Shown: positions 34,843 through 44,635, counted from the first letter of the stretch. The stretch is DNA of 64,000 nucleotides from an uncultured delta proteobacterium (GCA_903901335.1 CAIUQR010000059.1:62001-126000); one strand, 5' to 3'. Numbers and translations are program-made. Notes: generated by a model from the letters alone, not told the origin.

Positions 34843-36774
34843 ATGTCGTCACTGCTGAACCGGATAGTACCGGTCTTTTTCTTTCTGACCCTCCTGACCT
34901 GCCACCTCTTCACCTGCCCTCCCGTTCAGGCAGAGGCGCCTGAACTTCGACCCGGTACGACCGGCACCCACCTGCCGCGAATTGTGATCAACAACATCAA
35001 AACGGACAACCGGCAAGGCCGGACCGTCCTTTCTCTCTCCATTTCCCAGGAAATACAACCCCCGCTCACCATGCAGGTGCCCATCCTGATCAGGACAGGT
35101 GCGGGGGAAATACGTTTTGACAGGACCATTTCAGCCTCTCAGACCGACATGACCTTCATCCTGCCCGATCCGCCATTACAGATAACTCTCGATCCGGATC
35201 ATGCAATGAAACGGGAGCTCGATCCATCCGAACTCCCGTCGGTATGGTCACGGTTCCTGGAGGCGGAGGAAAAAACAGTGGTCCTGGCCTCGGCTGAATC
35301 CAGGGATACCTTCGCGCCTCTTCTGGATTCCCTGCAAGGCATGAATGTGAAGATCACGACTGCGCAGGAGATTAAAAACGCGGAGCTGCAGAAGGCAACC
35401 CTTCTCTTTCTGGGCGCCGATAATGCTGCCGCACGCACGCTCTTTGCCGCACGCCGTTTCCCCTCGGCTGGATTTTCTCTTGATGTGCGTATCAACCCCC
35501 TCGATCAACGCTCTGTTGCCGTGCTCGTCTCCAGCAGTAGCAGGAAGGAGACTGAGGAGGCGGTCCGGCAGCTTGCCCAGTACAGCGACTACTCTTTCCT
35601 CCATTTCAAGAAGGGCACTCTCCTGGAGAAGCGTAAAAAGGAAACGATCTCCGGACAACGGTATACGCTGGAAGAGCTTCCCGCAGGGGCGCCGACAACA
35701 ACGGTCAATACTTTTGCCGGAATCATCGACAAGCTGGCCGCTTCACGGGTGGTCTATGTCGGAGAGACCCATACCTCTGTTGCCGATCATCTCCTGCAGT
35801 TCCGGATCATCCAGGCCCTCTATCAAAAAAATCCGCATCTGGTCATCGGCATGGAGATGTTTCCCCGATCAAGCCAGAAGGCCCTGGAGGCATATATACG
35901 AGGCGAAACGGACACAGATGATTTTCTTAAAAGTTCCCAATATTTCAAGGTCTGGGGATATGACTGGCGTCTTTTTCGGGATATCTTCAACTTTGCCCGC
36001 GCACACCGGATTCCGGTGATCGGGCTCAACCTCGACCACAAGACAGTCGGTCATATTTTCAAGAGCGGTTCCACCGATAGTCTTAGTTCCGAAGAGAAGC
36101 AGGCACTGCCCGCCGACCGGGATCTGGACCTGCCGGGATACACGGACCGCCTCAGACAGATGCATGCTATCCACGCCCGAGGTAATGGACAGGAGGGTTC
36201 TCTCAGCGGTTTTATCCAGGCCCAGGTGGTTTGGGACGAGACGATGGCCCGGACAATCGCCTCTTACCTCAATAAAAATCCTGCCGCCCGTATGGTTGTC
36301 CTGGCAGGTACTGAACACTCCCGCAAAGACTCGGGGATCCCGCCACGGGTGGCGCGTCGCCTTGCGGTCAGCCAGTCCTCAGTGTTGAATATTCTGTCTG
36401 AGAATGCACCGGCAGATGTAGCTGATATCGCCGATTTTATCTTCATGGAACCCCCCGGCATCCTGCCCCCGCAGGCCAGGCTCGGTATTGTTCTGGAGCC
36501 GATACGGCTGAAGGATTCTCCCCATCTGCAGATCACCGGCCTGAGTCCCCACGGCAAGGCAGGAGAAGCTGGACTGAAAGAAAAAGACATCCTGCTCGCA
36601 ATCGGCGGTCATCCGGTTTATGATATGGACGATGTCCGTATTGCGATGATCGATACCGCACAAGGCGACATAGTTGTGGTTAAAGTCAGGCGCATGAACG
36701 AGTCTCAGATGGAGCAGGACCTTGAATTCCCGGTCGCGGCTCAGACTCTCAACATGGATAGACCGCACCCGTGA
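34843..36774 (+). CDS. Exported ChaN-type (haem-binding uptake/Tiki) protein fused to PDZ
   Basis: A 643-aa exported protein with a signal peptide (cleavage near VQAEA). The N-terminal ~270 residues contain a peptidase-M1 C-terminal-like segment (ITLDPDHAMKRELDPSELP). Residues ~290-525 are a ChaN/DUF399 domain: ASRVVYVGETHTSVADHLLQ, VIGMEMFPRSSQKALEAYI, WGYDWRLFRDIFNFARAH, VLAGTEHSRK. ChaN relatives bind haem or belong to the Tiki/TraB hydrolase fold. A C-terminal PDZ domain (LQITGLSPHGKAGEAGLKEKD... GGHPVYDMDDV) would bind a peptide. Signal, domain order and intact His/Glu motifs suggest an envelope haem or proteolysis role. Confidence 0.75.
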   Translation: MSSLLNRIVPVFFFLTLLTCHLFTCPPVQAEAPELRPGTTGTHLPRIVINNIKTDNRQGRTVLSLSISQEIQPPLTMQVPILIRTGAGEIRFDRTISASQTDMTFILPDPPLQITLDPDHAMKRELDPSELPSVWSRFLEAEEKTVVLASAESRDTFAPLLDSLQGMNVKITTAQEIKNAELQKATLLFLGADNAAARTLFAARRFPSAGFSLDVRINPLDQRSVAVLVSSSSRKETEEAVRQLAQYSDYSFLHFKKGTLLEKRKKETISGQRYTLEELPAGAPTTTVNTFAGIIDKLAASRVVYVGETHTSVADHLLQFRIIQALYQKNPHLVIGMEMFPRSSQKALEAYIRGETDTDDFLKSSQYFKVWGYDWRLFRDIFNFARAHRIPVIGLNLDHKTVGHIFKSGSTDSLSSEEKQALPADRDLDLPGYTDRLRQMHAIHARGNGQEGSLSGFIQAQVVWDETMARTIASYLNKNPAARMVVLAGTEHSRKDSGIPPRVARRLAVSQSSVLNILSENAPADVADIADFIFMEPPGILPPQARLGIVLEPIRLKDSPHLQITGLSPHGKAGEAGLKEKDILLAIGGHPVYDMDDVRIAMIDTAQGDIVVVKVRRMNESQMEQDLEFPVAAQTLNMDRPHP

Positions 36775-36819
36775 TTTTCGGTTTTTTGTAATTCCAGTAT
36801 CTGTAAGGAGAACAGAGAA

Positions 36820-37221
36820 GTGGATGCACTTGCCCGCATTGCTGAACGAAAGATCCTCGAAGCTATGAAAGAAGGGGATCTGAATTCGGAAAAATGGAAA
36901 AACAGACCATTGCCCCTGGATGACGATCGCTTTGTCCCGGACGACCTGAAGATGGCTTATAAGATCCTGAAGAACAGCGGCTATCTGCCCCCGGAAATTG
37001 AGGCCAAGAAGGAGATCAAAAAACTCGAAGATCTTATCGCCTGCACCGAGGACGAACATACCCGGCTCAAGCAGATGAAAAAACTGAATGTACTACTGAT
37101 GAAGCTGGAGACAAAACGCTCAAGCCCGTCCAATATCGCGGCCCAGGACGACTACTACCGCAAGGTGGTCGAAAGGATTACACTGCACTCGCAACAGAAG
37201 GAAAAGACAGGGCCAGGCTGA
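36820..37221 (+). CDS. DUF1992 (DnaJ C28-like) protein
   Basis: A 133-aa protein with the DUF1992 core (IAERKILEAMKEGDL, LPLDDDRFVPDDLKMAYKIL and SGYLPPEIE), homologous to the conserved region of DnaJ subfamily C member 28; it lacks a J domain. The remainder is a coiled-coil-forming charged helix. The start is GTG at 36820, with AAGGAGAACAGA before it. It follows the ChaN-PDZ gene by 45 bases and could be co-transcribed. Confidence 0.75.
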   Translation: MDALARIAERKILEAMKEGDLNSEKWKNRPLPLDDDRFVPDDLKMAYKILKNSGYLPPEIEAKKEIKKLEDLIACTEDEHTRLKQMKKLNVLLMKLETKRSSPSNIAAQDDYYRKVVERITLHSQQKEKTGPG

Positions 37222-37296
37222 CTCTGCCAGAATTTTCAAGCCACCCCCAAAGCATCTGAGCCATAGACGTCATATTACAACTCTCTCATCTTCAAA

Positions 37297-37641
37297 TCAG
37301 AAGCGGCTCTCCCCCTCATTGATAGTCCTTGTTTCCGGTTCAAAACCGCGGATAAAATCTGCCCAGTCCCAGGAAGGATCTACGATCACCCCGCCAATAG
37401 ACATACCCGTACCCTTCAGAACCGACCATCTGGGTTTTATAAACATCCTGTGAGAGGCATCATGACCCGTGATAACCACTACAAGCCAGGACGATTTTCC
37501 ATCCAGCCGCGGAGGCAGATCCACCATCCTGATGCCAGCCGTCGAGACGTCCGACACGTTCCCTTTATAAAAACCTATCCCATCGGAGATCTCAACCGAA
37601 AGCCCTTGTGTGAAAATTCGCCGATTTTTTCTCTTTTCCAT
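37297..37641 (-). CDS. Small PilZ-domain protein
   Basis: A 114-aa single-domain PilZ protein. The N-terminal MEKRKNRRIF carries the RxxxR motif and DVSTAGI is the DxSxxG motif, so it should bind c-di-GMP. Residues beyond are beta-rich with a PilZ-like ending. The ATG at 37641 is preferred because the fold starts there; a longer in-frame start upstream is unlikely. It converges with the DUF1992 gene. A regulator of motility, adhesion or polysaccharide output is plausible. Confidence 0.8.
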   Translation of the reverse strand: MEKRKNRRIFTQGLSVEISDGIGFYKGNVSDVSTAGIRMVDLPPRLDGKSSWLVVVITGHDASHRMFIKPRWSVLKGTGMSIGGVIVDPSWDWADFIRGFEPETRTINEGESRF

Positions 37642-38120
37642 TTTGTCTTCTGCATTCAGATTATTCGTAACACAGCACACGAAGCCGACCATCCTGACTC
37701 AGAGCAAACAAAAACAACTCTCATCTTGAATACGCTTAATAGCATATTCTCCCAAAAAACAAAAGAGATAAAAACATCCATTTTCCCGATAGGTAATGAT
37801 TTGATGCAACAATTTATATTTACACATTAACAACGTCATACCAAAGCGCATCTTTCCTGAAATCAGCTTCCACTCAACCAGAGACTGCCTCTGTAACGAT
37901 TCTTGCATGCAGCCTGGTTAAGGGGAAGAAAATCGATGGAAACGTTTGATTTTCCGGACAACGCTGAAGTATAGTAAGCAAAGAGATATTTCCACTGATC
38001 GAACTGCTGATTTTCAATAGATGCATGACCTAACTAATACGGGGGCTGTCTTTGCATGAAGCGATTGCCTGGGGTCGGAACCGCAAGGCCACTGCCAACA
38101 TTGCATGGCGGGTGTTCAGC
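37642..38120 (+). other. Gap before the sensor kinase gene, no gene seen
   Basis: A 479-base AT-rich stretch between the divergent PilZ and sensor kinase genes. A plausible TTG start at 38052 lies in it but the hydrophobic signal begins at the ATG at 38121. No hairpin, repeat or promoter stands out enough to assign. Confidence 0.3.
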
Positions 38121-41036
38121 ATGACAACCACCAAGAGCTCAGCGCATCTTCTCTGTTTTTTCTGCATCTTCCTCTTCTCCCTGGTTATTTTATTCACTGT
38201 CGCCCAACGGGCAAGAGCCGCCGACAGGATCGTGACGGTCGGCGTCTATGAAAATGAGCCGAAGGTTTTTACCTCAAAAGCAGGAATACCGGCGGGCATT
38301 TTCATTGATATTATTGAACACATCGCCAAAGACGAAGGCTGGAATCTGCACTACGTATCAGGCACCTGGGGAGAGGGATTGGATAACCTGGCCAGGGGGG
38401 AAATCGATCTGATGCCCGATGTTGCCTATACAGCAGACCGTGAAAAGATCTACTCCTTTCACAAGGTCCCGGTTTTGTCCTCCTGGTATCAAGTCTACGC
38501 GCCAAAAGGAAACAAAATAAAAACTATCCTGGACCTGAACGAAAAACGAATCCTTGTCCTGGAGCGCTCGGTTCAGCAGGAGGCCTTTGTCCGGCTCAGC
38601 AAGGGCTTTGGATTAAACAGCTCTCTCATTTCCGTGCCGGATTACAAAACCATGTTTGAGATGGTTGCCAAGGGTGAAGCCGATGCCGCCATTACCAACA
38701 GTTTCTATGGGATGACGCATGCAAAAAAGCTCGGCCTTGATGACACGACTGTTCTCTTCGAACCTTCCGATCTCTTTTTTGCGGCGACCAAAAGGGACAC
38801 CAAACACTTGCTGGATACCATTGACAGACATCTTTTGGATCTGAAAAAAGACCATGAATCCGTCTACTATATATCCCTGAAACGGTGGACATCGGAAGAA
38901 GTTTCATTTAAGCTGCCGCTTTGGCTGCAGATTATCGGTCTGGTTGCAGGTTGTATACTGATCATGAGCCTGGTGGGGAGTGCAATCTTGAAGCATCAGG
39001 TCAATGTGCGTACCCGGGAACTGCAACAAGAGAATACGGATAGGCAGACCGCGCAGCAACGGCTCATGGACATCATCGAGTTTCTGCCCGACGCAACGTT
39101 TGTTATTGATCAGAATAAACGGGTTATTGCCTGGAATCAGGCCTGCGAAAGCATGACCGGCGTGAAAAAAGAGATACTCCTGGGCCAGGACAATTACGCG
39201 TATGCCGAGCCGTTCTATGGTGAGCGCCGTCCTATCCTCATCGATCTGCTGGACCAGCCTGTACCGGAAGTTGAAGAAACCTATACATATGCGCAGCGGA
39301 AAGACTGCAGGTTGTATGCTGAATCGTTCTTCCCGCACTTAAGAGCCGGTCACGGAGCCCATCTGCTGGGAGTAGCGTCACCCTTGTATGATCAGGACGG
39401 CCGACGTTGCGGTGCTATAGAGACGATTCGGGATGTAACTGAACAAAAGATCATGGAAGAAGCGCTGCGTACAAGCGAACGCGAATACCGCGAACTGGTG
39501 ATGCTGGCCAACAGTATCATTCTGCGCTGGTCGCCCGAAGGGCGGATCACCTTCTTAAATGAGTTTGGCCGGCAGTTTTTCGGGTACACGGCAGAGGAGA
39601 TTATCGGCCGCCATGTGATCGGAACTCTCGTCCCTGAAAATGAAAGTAAAGGCCGGGACTTACGACCGTTGATCGAAGAAATCTCCGCCAACCCTCGAAA
39701 ATTTGAACGCAATATCAACGAGAACATTCGCCGCAATGGCGAACGGGTCTGGATCGACTGGACGAACAAGGCAGTACTTGATGAGCAGGGAAAGATAAAA
39801 GAAATTCTGAGCATTGGCTCCGACATAACCGAGCGCAAGCAGGCCGAAGAGCAGGTTCGCAGGCTCCATGACGACCTGCGGCGGCATGCGGATACCCTGG
39901 AGTTGCGAGTGGCCGAACGCACCGCAGAGTTGGCGGCCATTAACGATGAACAACGCACTATCTTCGAATCAGCTGGCACCGGGATTGTGCTTTTGCGGAA
40001 CCGTGTCATTATGCGCTGCAATCGCAAACTGGAAGAAATTTCCGGCTATGCTCCCGGTGAGCTTATCGGCAAATCGACGCGTATCTGGTATCCGGATGAA
40101 AAAACATACGTCACCGGTGCGGAAAATGTGTACCAGAAAATGGCAAGAGGAGAAACATATCGTCAGGAACAACAGATGGCTCGCAAAGACGGCTCCTTAT
40201 TCTGGGTACGCCTGAGTCTTTGCGCCTTTGACAAAAACGACCCCCTTAAAGGAGCTGTCGGTATTGTCGAGGATATCACCGATGAACGCGAAGCGGCCGA
40301 AAAACTGCGTAAGGCCATGGAAGCGGCGCAGGCCGCTGATCGGATCAAATCCGCCTTTCTGGCTGTCATGTCCCACGAATTGCGCACACCGTTAAACTCG
40401 ATTATCGGTTTTACCGGCATTATGCTCCAGGGCCTGACCGGACCGCTGAATCCCGAGCAGCAAAAACAGATGACGATGGTGCAGAACAGTTCCCGCCATC
40501 TGCTGTCCCTGATCAATGATGTCCTGGATATTTCCAAAATTGAGGCGGGCCAGCTGGTTCTTTCGTCTACATCCTTTGATCTGGGAGGATCCATTGAGAA
40601 AATGGTCAAACTGATCTCGCCTCTTGTCGAGAAAAAGGGGATCGCATTGCACTCCGACCTTCCCGATACCCCCATGATGATTACCACCGACCAACGTCGC
40701 CTCGAACAGGTCATTCTCAATCTGCTCAGTAATGCCGTGAAGTTCACTGAAAAAGGACATGTCGACATGTCGTGTTGCAGCGAAAACGATCATTTTCTGC
40801 TGTCTGTTTCCGATACGGGTATAGGCATTCAGCAGGAGGAAATTCCGAATCTCTTCCAACCGTTCCACCAGATCGATACCGGTCTTGCCCGCAAAAGTGA
40901 GGGGACCGGTCTTGGACTTTCGATCTGTAAAAAGATCCTCGATATCATGGGCGGTTCCATCGAGGTGGAAAGCCGATTGGGGCAAGGAAGCACCTTTTTC
41001 GTCCGTCTTCCCCGGCAGGCAGGAGGTTCAACATGA
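38121..41036 (+). CDS. Sensor histidine kinase with periplasmic SBP domain and PAS repeats
   Basis: A 971-aa membrane histidine kinase. The N-terminal signal/TM is followed by a bacterial extracellular solute-binding protein type-3 domain (residues ~35-265, with VYENEPKVFTSKAGIPAG), then a TM at ~275-300. Three PAS-like segments follow. The kinase core has MSHELRTPLNSIIGFTG (phosphoryl His in the H box), NLLSNAVKFTEKG and DTGIGI, GTGLGL. It lacks a receiver, which the following gene provides. GGGTG precedes the ATG. The SBP domain suggests detection of an amino acid-like solute or ion; ligand unknown. Confidence 0.82.
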   Translation: MTTTKSSAHLLCFFCIFLFSLVILFTVAQRARAADRIVTVGVYENEPKVFTSKAGIPAGIFIDIIEHIAKDEGWNLHYVSGTWGEGLDNLARGEIDLMPDVAYTADREKIYSFHKVPVLSSWYQVYAPKGNKIKTILDLNEKRILVLERSVQQEAFVRLSKGFGLNSSLISVPDYKTMFEMVAKGEADAAITNSFYGMTHAKKLGLDDTTVLFEPSDLFFAATKRDTKHLLDTIDRHLLDLKKDHESVYYISLKRWTSEEVSFKLPLWLQIIGLVAGCILIMSLVGSAILKHQVNVRTRELQQENTDRQTAQQRLMDIIEFLPDATFVIDQNKRVIAWNQACESMTGVKKEILLGQDNYAYAEPFYGERRPILIDLLDQPVPEVEETYTYAQRKDCRLYAESFFPHLRAGHGAHLLGVASPLYDQDGRRCGAIETIRDVTEQKIMEEALRTSEREYRELVMLANSIILRWSPEGRITFLNEFGRQFFGYTAEEIIGRHVIGTLVPENESKGRDLRPLIEEISANPRKFERNINENIRRNGERVWIDWTNKAVLDEQGKIKEILSIGSDITERKQAEEQVRRLHDDLRRHADTLELRVAERTAELAAINDEQRTIFESAGTGIVLLRNRVIMRCNRKLEEISGYAPGELIGKSTRIWYPDEKTYVTGAENVYQKMARGETYRQEQQMARKDGSLFWVRLSLCAFDKNDPLKGAVGIVEDITDEREAAEKLRKAMEAAQAADRIKSAFLAVMSHELRTPLNSIIGFTGIMLQGLTGPLNPEQQKQMTMVQNSSRHLLSLINDVLDISKIEAGQLVLSSTSFDLGGSIEKMVKLISPLVEKKGIALHSDLPDTPMMITTDQRRLEQVILNLLSNAVKFTEKGHVDMSCCSENDHFLLSVSDTGIGIQQEEIPNLFQPFHQIDTGLARKSEGTGLGLSICKKILDIMGGSIEVESRLGQGSTFFVRLPRQAGGST

Positions 41037-41419
41037 ACAACAGGCTTTTAATTATTGAAGATAATGAGCAGAATCTCTACATGATGCGTTTTCTTCTGGA
41101 GATGAGCGGTTTTACCATCATCGGTGCGGAAGATGGGCGCAAAGGCATCGAACTGGCCTTGACCAGTAAACCGCTGGCCATTCTGCTGGACATTCAGCTG
41201 CCCGAAATGGATGGTTATGCTGTCGCCGCCGAACTGAAAAAACACTGTGAACTCGATAAGGTGCCGATCATCGCGGTAACCTCTTATGCCATGGTCGGGG
41301 ATCGGGAGAATATTCTGGCCGCAGGTGCCACCGGCTATATCGAAAAACCCATCAACCCCGAGACCTTTGTTGCAGAAATCATGGAATATTTACCAAAAGA
41401 CCGGGAAAATCAAGGGTAA
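41033..41419 (+). CDS. Single-domain response regulator
   Basis: A 128-aa receiver-only protein (RLLIIEDNEQNLYMMRFLL, phosphoryl Asp in AILLDIQLPEMDGYAVAAEL, the Thr/Lys switch in PIIAVTSYAM and GYIEKPINP). It overlaps the kinase stop by 4 bases (ATGA) and precedes the hybrid kinase by 4 bases. It resembles DivK-type or phosphorelay receivers and probably takes phosphate from the neighbouring kinase. Confidence 0.88.
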   Translation: MNNRLLIIEDNEQNLYMMRFLLEMSGFTIIGAEDGRKGIELALTSKPLAILLDIQLPEMDGYAVAAELKKHCELDKVPIIAVTSYAMVGDRENILAAGATGYIEKPINPETFVAEIMEYLPKDRENQG

Positions 41420-41423
41420 GAGA

Positions 41424-43475
41424 ATGCGCATATTAAACGTAGACGACAGGGAAGAGAACCGGTATTTAATTGAAGCCCTGCTGAAGGGGAACGGGTACGA
41501 GGTTGCCTCGGTCGCCAATGGGGCTGAAGCCCTTGCTCAGCTGCAATCCGGCAGGTTTGACCTGATCATCAGTGATATCCTTATGCCGGTCATGGACGGT
41601 TTTCAGTTGTGTCGCACGGTCAAGACGGATGAACGGTTGCGCTCTATTCCCTTCATCGTCTATACGGCTACTTACACCGGCCCTCAGGATGAGGCCTTTG
41701 CTTTAAAGATCGGTGCCGACAGGTTTATCCAGAAACCCTGTGAGCCGGATAAATTCATGGAGGCAGTCCGTGACGTGCTGGCGGCGTCTCGAGCCGGTGA
41801 CTTTGACTCACAGCCTGTGACGCCGGCGCCGGATGAGGAGGTGCTCAAACTCTATAGTGAGCGCCTGATCAGAAAGCTTGAGCAGAAGATGCTGCAACTG
41901 GAAAAGGAGGTTGAGGCGCGACAGAATGCCGAGGAAATTCTCCGGCAGAGCGAAAGGAAGTACAGATTGCTCTATAACAGTATCCGGGATGCCATTCTGG
42001 TCGCCGATAAAAACAGAAGGGTTACCGACTGCAACCCGGCCTTTGTCGATCTCTTTGGTTATACGCTTTCTGAAATAGCAGGAATGGAGACACGTATCCT
42101 CTATGAAAAGGTGGAGGAATTTGAGCAGCTGGGCTCCGCCGTCAACGATAACAGCAATGATTTCAGGATATCACACACTATTCACTATAAGAAAAGAGAT
42201 GGCGCAGTCTTTCCCGGCGAGGTCAATGTCTTTTTTCTCAGAAACGATGAAGGGACAATAACCGGATATATCGGGCTTATCCGGGACATTACCGAAAGAG
42301 TCCGGGCGGAAAAAACACAAAAAGACCTGGAATCCCAGTTGCATCATGCCCAGAAGATGGAATCCGTTGGCCGGTTGGCAGGCGGTGTGGCGCATGATTT
42401 CAATAATATGCTGAGTGTCATTGTTGGCTATTCGGAGCTTGCCCTGATAAGCCTCGATCCGGCTGATAAACTTTACAAAGACCTCCAGGAAATCCACAAG
42501 GCCGCTGTTCGTTCCACCGATATCACCCGACAGCTTCTCGCCTTTGCCAGAAAGCAGATCATTACCCCTGTGGCACTTGACTTGAACGAGGCCGTGGAGG
42601 CCACGCTTAAAATGCTGCGTCGGCTGATCGGCGAAGATATTGACCTGGCCTGGCTGCCCGAAACCGGCCTGTGGCCGGTGAAAGTGGATCCCTCACAGGT
42701 CGATCAGATTCTGGCCAACCTCTGTATCAATGCCCGGGATGCCATTGACGGGGTGGGCCGGATTACCATCGAGACCGACACCGCAACCTTCGATGCTGCC
42801 TATTGCGCTGATCATCCCGGATTCGTTCCCGGAGACTATGTGCTCCTGGCTGTAAGTGACGATGGCTGCGGCATAGACCGGGATACTGTTGTCAAGATCT
42901 TCGAACCCTTTTTCACAACGAAGGCGGTTGGTCAGGGCACGGGTCTTGGACTGGCTACGGTTTACGGCATCGTCAAGCAGAATAACGGCTTCATCAACGT
43001 CTACAGCGAGCCGGGCAAAGGGACCACATTCAAAATCTACCTGGCCCGTCACACAAACCTTGTTCTCGAGGCTCCCGAAAAAAACCAGGGGAGTGTTCCC
43101 GCCGGTCACGGTGAAGTTATCCTCATCGTTGAAGACGAGGCTGCAATCCTGAAGCTTGCCAAGAGAATCCTGGAAGAACTGGGCTACACGGTGCTGACCG
43201 CCGAAAGTCCAAAACAGGCCTTACGTTTTGCCAAGGAACGTCCGGTCGAAATCGACCTGCTTATTACCGATGTGGTCATGCCGGAAATGAACGGCAAAGA
43301 GCTGTCACACCAGCTGCGCGATCCCTGTCCCGGACTTAAAACCCTGTTCATGTCAGGGTATACGGCCAGTGGTATTGCCCACCGAGGAATTCTGGACAAG
43401 GGCGTCAATTTCATCCAGAAGCCATTTTCAGCCAAAGACCTGTCTGTAAAGGTACATGAAATGCTTTTAGAGTAA
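41424..43475 (+). CDS. Hybrid histidine kinase, REC-PAS-kinase-REC
   Basis: A 683-aa soluble hybrid kinase. REC1 (ILNVDDREENRYLIEALL; phosphoryl Asp in ISDILMPVMDG) is followed by a PAS domain (residues ~190-300), then the kinase core with GGVAHDFNNMLSVIVGY (H box), NLCINARDAIDG, SDDGCGIDRD and GQGTGLGLATVYGIV, and a C-terminal REC2 (ILIVEDEAAILKLAKRIL; Asp in ITDVVMPEMNG). This is a typical two-receiver phosphorelay component. The ATG at 41424, preceded by AAGGGTAAGAG, avoids a spurious 46-codon upstream extension. It ends the three-gene signalling operon. Confidence 0.88.
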   Translation: MRILNVDDREENRYLIEALLKGNGYEVASVANGAEALAQLQSGRFDLIISDILMPVMDGFQLCRTVKTDERLRSIPFIVYTATYTGPQDEAFALKIGADRFIQKPCEPDKFMEAVRDVLAASRAGDFDSQPVTPAPDEEVLKLYSERLIRKLEQKMLQLEKEVEARQNAEEILRQSERKYRLLYNSIRDAILVADKNRRVTDCNPAFVDLFGYTLSEIAGMETRILYEKVEEFEQLGSAVNDNSNDFRISHTIHYKKRDGAVFPGEVNVFFLRNDEGTITGYIGLIRDITERVRAEKTQKDLESQLHHAQKMESVGRLAGGVAHDFNNMLSVIVGYSELALISLDPADKLYKDLQEIHKAAVRSTDITRQLLAFARKQIITPVALDLNEAVEATLKMLRRLIGEDIDLAWLPETGLWPVKVDPSQVDQILANLCINARDAIDGVGRITIETDTATFDAAYCADHPGFVPGDYVLLAVSDDGCGIDRDTVVKIFEPFFTTKAVGQGTGLGLATVYGIVKQNNGFINVYSEPGKGTTFKIYLARHTNLVLEAPEKNQGSVPAGHGEVILIVEDEAAILKLAKRILEELGYTVLTAESPKQALRFAKERPVEIDLLITDVVMPEMNGKELSHQLRDPCPGLKTLFMSGYTASGIAHRGILDKGVNFIQKPFSAKDLSVKVHEMLLE

Positions 43476-43660
43476 AATTATACAGTGTCCCAACATTGAT
43501 CAGGGAATTCACCTGTCTCGACCAATATCTGTGCATGGCAACGTTTTTTTAAACAATAGGCAAAGGAGGCCGATACCAGGCTCTCCAAGATGCCGGAATC
43601 TTACACGAAACCCAAGACAAGACCGCAGCTGAGTTTTGTGAGATACAATGGAATGGTTCA

Positions 43661-43975
43661 TCAAAATTTTCCCCATAAAGGGTCATTGCCAAACCTTTCA
43701 AACCACCATTCTTCAGCTGATAAATGTGTTCTGATTTCTTCTGTTGAAAAGGAATATTTGTAGTGATTGCAATAAGTAATAATAATATCATATGCAGCAA
43801 TTATTTTTCTCGTCATTTCATTGCATTTTTCATCATTCTCTTTACATTTATCCGGGTGCCATTTATTGATGAGTGCTCTGTAATTTGATTTTATTTCTTT
43901 TATTGATGCCCGATCAGGAAGGTTCAGCAACTGTTTTGCATCAATAATATCCTGATATTTAATCGATGTGGTCAC
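43661..43975 (-). CDS. J-domain protein
   Basis: A 104-aa protein with an N-terminal J domain (YQDIIDAKQLLNLPDRASIKEIKSNYRALINKWHPDK, HPD motif at ~39-41), which stimulates Hsp70 (DnaK). The C-terminal ~40 residues are short, aromatic and charged. Start is GTG at 43975 with GGAGG 5 bases before it. It ends the minus-strand seleno operon and lies 12 bases past the methyltransferase stop, so it could act as a chaperone for oxidation-sensitive selenoproteins of that operon (inference). Confidence 0.8.
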   Translation of the reverse strand: MTTSIKYQDIIDAKQLLNLPDRASIKEIKSNYRALINKWHPDKCKENDEKCNEMTRKIIAAYDIIITYCNHYKYSFSTEEIRTHLSAEEWWFERFGNDPLWGKF

Positions 43976-43987
43976 GTTACCTCCGAA

Positions 43988-44635
43988 TTATTTTTTCTTA
44001 CTAAACAACAGGCAAATAAAGCCGGCCCCAGGCGATATGCCGTCATCGACTCGTGGGTTGGTCTCAGGCAGACTATCTGGTCTCCAGAATAGAGTGCATG
44101 CCGTTTTTTCTCAAGAAAATCAGGCGTCTTCTGTTATGGCTATGACCTCCAAGGAGGATCGAAGGTCAGCCAAAGAGTAAATGGGATGGCCGGTTGCTTT
44201 TTTCATTTCATACAACTCACCCCAATGACTGTCCGCCGAAACGACCCCTAAAAGAAGACGGCCCGCCGGTTGCAATATCCGGAAGCACTCTTTTAATGCT
44301 CGATCAGGTTGCTTGATAAAGCAAAGCGACAGTGCCATAAGAACGCCATCGAATGACTCATCAGGTAAAGGGAGAGTTTCGGCACGACCTGCATAGGTTT
44401 GAATACCTCGCACAGCTGCAATTTTCGACATCCCAAAAAATGGGTCGATTCCTTCGATACTTCCTAATTTCGAAGCGAAGTGGCCGGTACCCACACCCAC
44501 CTCTAACCATTTACCTGCAAATGATCCGCCAAGCCGATTAAGGCATATTGCTTCAGCATTGAATATCGCCTCTCCCTCCTGTGAATCATACCATTGGTCG
44601 TAGGTATCTGCAATCCTGTCGAACAATTGATTCAA
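43988..44635 (-). CDS. SAM methyltransferase, probable selenoprotein with two in-frame UGA
   Basis: Read through two TGA codons at 44120-44122 and 44111-44113 (U172, U175), the frame gives 215 aa. The N-terminal ~150 residues are a class I methyltransferase (KWLEVGVGTGHFASKLG, DESFDGVLMALSL, LQPAGRLLLGVV). Beyond the UGAs, EKTACTLFWRPD and then GISPGAGFICLLFSKK restore the usual C-terminus of such enzymes, ending TAA at 43988, 12 bases before the J-domain start. Stopping at the first UGA would leave a truncated enzyme. The two UGAs sit where relatives have a Gly-Phe and a hydrophobic position, so selenocysteine here is less certain than in the neighbours; two nonsense mutations or a stop remain possible. 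Substrate unknown. Confidence 0.55.
44073..44092 (-). other. Candidate bacterial SECIS hairpin in the methyltransferase mRNA
   Basis: CTAT (44092-44089) pairs with ATAG, and CTGG with CCAG, around an AGA loop, with one bulged U between the two stem halves; a bulged U also occurs in the E. coli fdhF element. The loop begins about 27 nt after the second UGA and 36 nt after the first, inside the usual range. It lacks a GGU loop, so it is the weakest of the hairpins listed here. Confidence 0.3.

Noticed and set aside
43606-43663. Two consecutive UGAs after the J-domain gene read as selenocysteine
   Set aside because: The downstream residues do not resemble a J-protein C-terminus and no hairpin is apparent; treated as a true stop.
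43972-44130. A frameshift (skip of one base near 44125) that would continue the methyltransferase in another frame and end in a GTGA overlap with the J-domain start
   Set aside because: The UGA read-through frame gives the family-like ending SPGAGFICLLFSKK without any frameshift, so it is simpler. Both endings should be tested against homologues.
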